In this document: positions 51,216-52,507 of the stretch, in pieces | Layout: each line of letters begins with the position of its first letter | Position numbering within the stretch: position 1 is the stretch's first letter | Origin: Bowdeniella nasicola | GTDB lineage: Bacteria; Actinomycetota; Actinomycetes; Actinomycetales; Actinomycetaceae | Assembly (NCBI GenBank): GCA_030537895.1 | Contig: JAUNVA010000002.1 | Location: forward strand, 133,949 to 186,455 | Length of the DNA: 52,507 nt | Direction: 5' to 3' | Program-made: the position numbers and the translations under genes | The notes under the pieces: model-generated | The model's input: the letters and a program-made list of their open reading frames with translations, nothing else | What the model was told of the DNA's origin: nothing | The model's database searches: none

Positions 51216-52295
51216 TTACGGGGCGCGTGGAGTAATCCGCGGAATGCGGGATAGGTGACGAGGCAGAAGGGCACGAGATGGCCGGAGTCGTCTGGCCATA
51301 TCAACGGGAATATAGGGGCTGATGATGTCGGCAACCGCGTGGATGTCCATTGCCTCGTTGGCGAGCAGGCGGACAAAGCTCAGATTTGGGTAACGCCGCC
51401 GAATGGCATCTTCTCGATACTTCTCATTGATCAGAGCTCTCGGATCGTCCTGATATTTGAGTGCCCCATCAACCTCGATGCAGAGCTGTGGGTCGCGCAG
51501 GAACAGATCAATGAACGCGGGTGTCATGCAGTCGGGCGGCGTCTCTCGGCCGCGATACAGGAGACGGTATTGGCATTCCGGTTCGGAAAAGCCAAGAGCC
51601 AGGAGCGCCCAACGTGCCGCAGATTCAGGCACAGAATCCGCCCAGGGACTCGAGAGAGTGATGAGGTTTTCTAGGCGTCTTTGGTAATGCTGAAACGGAG
51701 GATGTTGGAGGACCTCGAAGAGTTTCTCTTTGACGGATGTGTCGCTGCGCCTCAGGAAGGTTCTCGAGAAACGATCGGGCTGCGTCTGCTGACGGAGGTA
51801 AGAGTCGAGTAAGATCAGCGCTTCTCTCGGGTGCGACGATCGGATGTAGTCGATGGCGAGATAGCTCGCCTCGAGAACTCGCACGCCGGCTATTTCCGCA
51901 ACGGGGACATCGGGCGGCAATCGACGCCTGCGGACCACATAGTGTGCGGGTGCATTCGAGACGGGGTAGTGAAACGAATAGCGACGGTTGCTGCCACGCC
52001 CACCGATCATCACGATGGCACCATCTGGGGGCGCAGCCAGACCTTGGAGCAGGGCCCCCGCGACGCCGCACACGATGGAGTCTTGCCCTCGAAAATGCGC
52101 CGCGCCCACCGCGCGTGCCACGAGAACCGCCTGACGAGTTAACCAGCGAGGCCACGTCGGATCGATTTGGAGTGCTACACCTGGACCGATGCGCGTGTAT
52201 CCCACGCGCTCGAGCCTGGTGAGGTGACGAGATCCTGAGTCGTGGGCGTATGCCACATGACGGTCTAGTACCTCGGGGAGTGATGGCCAGGTCAT
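51216..52295 (-). CDS. AbiEi-like/DUF559 (PD-(D/E)XK) protein, lower-GC, repeat-flanked
   Basis: A ~359-residue protein of a widespread, poorly understood actinobacterial group. The N-terminus looks like the wHTH start of AbiEi-type proteins (HDSGSRHLTRLERVGYTRIGPGVAL). The middle has a predicted nucleotidyltransferase-antitoxin-like region (DSIVCGVAGALLQGLAAPP). The C-terminus is Vsr/DUF559-like: FIDLFLRDPQLCIEVDGALKY, then INEKYREDAIRRRYPNLSFVRL, giving a D-x(n)-E-V-D plus lysine nuclease arrangement. No toxin partner is adjacent. Codon use and GC (29/60 at 51421-51480, 28/60 at 51661-51720) are well below the neighbours, suggesting transfer. The ATG at 52295 is chosen; an in-frame ATG at 52355 is possible. 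Confidence 0.75.
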   Translation of the reverse strand: MTWPSLPEVLDRHVAYAHDSGSRHLTRLERVGYTRIGPGVALQIDPTWPRWLTRQAVLVARAVGAAHFRGQDSIVCGVAGALLQGLAAPPDGAIVMIGGRGSNRRYSFHYPVSNAPAHYVVRRRRLPPDVPVAEIAGVRVLEASYLAIDYIRSSHPREALILLDSYLRQQTQPDRFSRTFLRRSDTSVKEKLFEVLQHPPFQHYQRRLENLITLSSPWADSVPESAARWALLALGFSEPECQYRLLYRGRETPPDCMTPAFIDLFLRDPQLCIEVDGALKYQDDPRALINEKYREDAIRRRYPNLSFVRLLANEAMDIHAVADIISPYIPVDMARRLRPSRALLPRHLSRIPRITPRAP

Positions 52296-52335
52296 GGCGT
52301 TTACCGTGGCACAGGTGTGGACGGATGCCCCGAGG

Positions 52336-52345
52336 TTATCCACAG
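52336..52345. other. Single DnaA-box-like sequence
   Basis: TTATCCACAG matches the DnaA box consensus TTATNCACA. It is isolated, with no cluster and no oriC-type genes nearby, so it is probably not an origin. Confidence 0.3.
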
Positions 52346-52406
52346 CGCGGGGCATGGCTCACCGGACCAGGGCGGCGTCGTTGGGGAGGGGACTAGCACA
52401 GTGGCA

Positions 52407-52474
52407 TCGATACCCCTGTACGGACAGTTTTGCCCCTGAATTAGAGGGGTATCGACGTCGTAAAGGGGTGTCGA
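52407..52474. repeat. Inverted-repeat cluster of the TCGAYACCCCT motif at the right end
   Basis: TCGATACCCCT at 52407-52417 and AGGGGTATCGA at 52445-52455 form a perfect 11-bp-arm inverted repeat with a 27-bp loop. A third copy, AGGGGTGTCGA at 52464-52474 followed by CCGGTTTA, is the inverse of the tandem-repeat core at 50910-51017. The remaining bases to the window edge are G-rich and hold no visible gene. Confidence 0.75.
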
Positions 52475-52507
52475 CCGGTTTAGTGAGGGGGAGGGGGATG
52501 AGAGAGG

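Noticed and set aside
52336..52345. Replication origin suggested by a DnaA box
   Set aside because: A single box without a cluster, AT-rich unwinding element or dnaA/dnaN neighbours.

Overview
The window is a gene-dense, high-GC (hand-counted intergenic and coding lines mostly 65-75% GC) bacterial chromosome segment. Gene content and order are those of an actinobacterium: dacB, a DUF2342-type zinc metalloprotease, tilS, hpt, ftsH, then the fol operon ending in DUF3180; acuC followed by a BldC-like HTH gene and the 32-residue bS22/AURKAIP1-type protein; frequent GTG starts; and several starts with a TANNNT box 6-7 nt upstream, typical of leaderless mRNAs. An Actinomycetaceae-like organism is a reasonable guess; no rRNA or other species marker is present, so no species is named.

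Layout. 1-8.9 kb: 3' part of clpC, a CsbD-like stress protein, pyruvate phosphate dikinase, a 42-residue membrane protein and a large FAD/Fe-S oxidoreductase. 8.9-13.7 kb: an unusual protein with a C-terminal RAMA-like domain, then an alpha/beta hydrolase and the methionine genes metX and metY on the minus strand. 14.1-18 kb: a secreted NlpC/P60 wall hydrolase with a translationally coupled leader ORF, an AGCS sodium:amino-acid symporter and pyrophosphatase. 18-27 kb: the dacB-metalloprotease-tilS-hpt-ftsH-folE-folP-folBK-DUF3180 run. 27-33 kb: two PH-domain membrane proteins (YdbS/YdbT type), a DUF2520-PanC fusion and a second AGCS symporter. 33-35 kb: a CsoR-family repressor gene and a CoA-disulfide-reductase-rhodanese gene behind a promoter with a 16-bp palindrome in its spacer. 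35-42.7 kb: lysS, a transglutaminase-like lipoprotein paired with an MmpS-like membrane protein, a TauE-type exporter, a membrane protein, mutY, and a membrane protein with a very basic N-terminus. 42.8-50.9 kb: disA and radA, an acyl-CoA dehydrogenase-like gene flanked by minisatellites, the potassium system ktrB-ktrA, acuC, the HTH gene and the bS22-like gene. 50.9-52.5 kb: a lower-GC stretch with one DUF559/AbiEi-like gene surrounded by seven copies of an 11-bp motif in direct and inverted arrangements.

How the genes work together. The fol genes make tetrahydrofolate and the metYX pair makes homocysteine. ClpC and FtsH handle protein quality control. mutY, radA and disA form a DNA-integrity group; DisA makes c-di-AMP, which in related bacteria controls potassium uptake through Ktr proteins such as those encoded 4 kb away. 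The CsoR-family protein lacks the copper-ligand histidine and sits with a rhodanese-fused disulfide reductase, which points to reactive-sulfur sensing rather than copper.

The points most worth a second look are the repeat-flanked low-GC DUF559 locus at the right end, the CstR-like sulfur switch, the leaderless 21-codon ORF coupled to the NlpC/P60 gene, the RAMA-domain protein and the DGA-to-DGG change in DisA.
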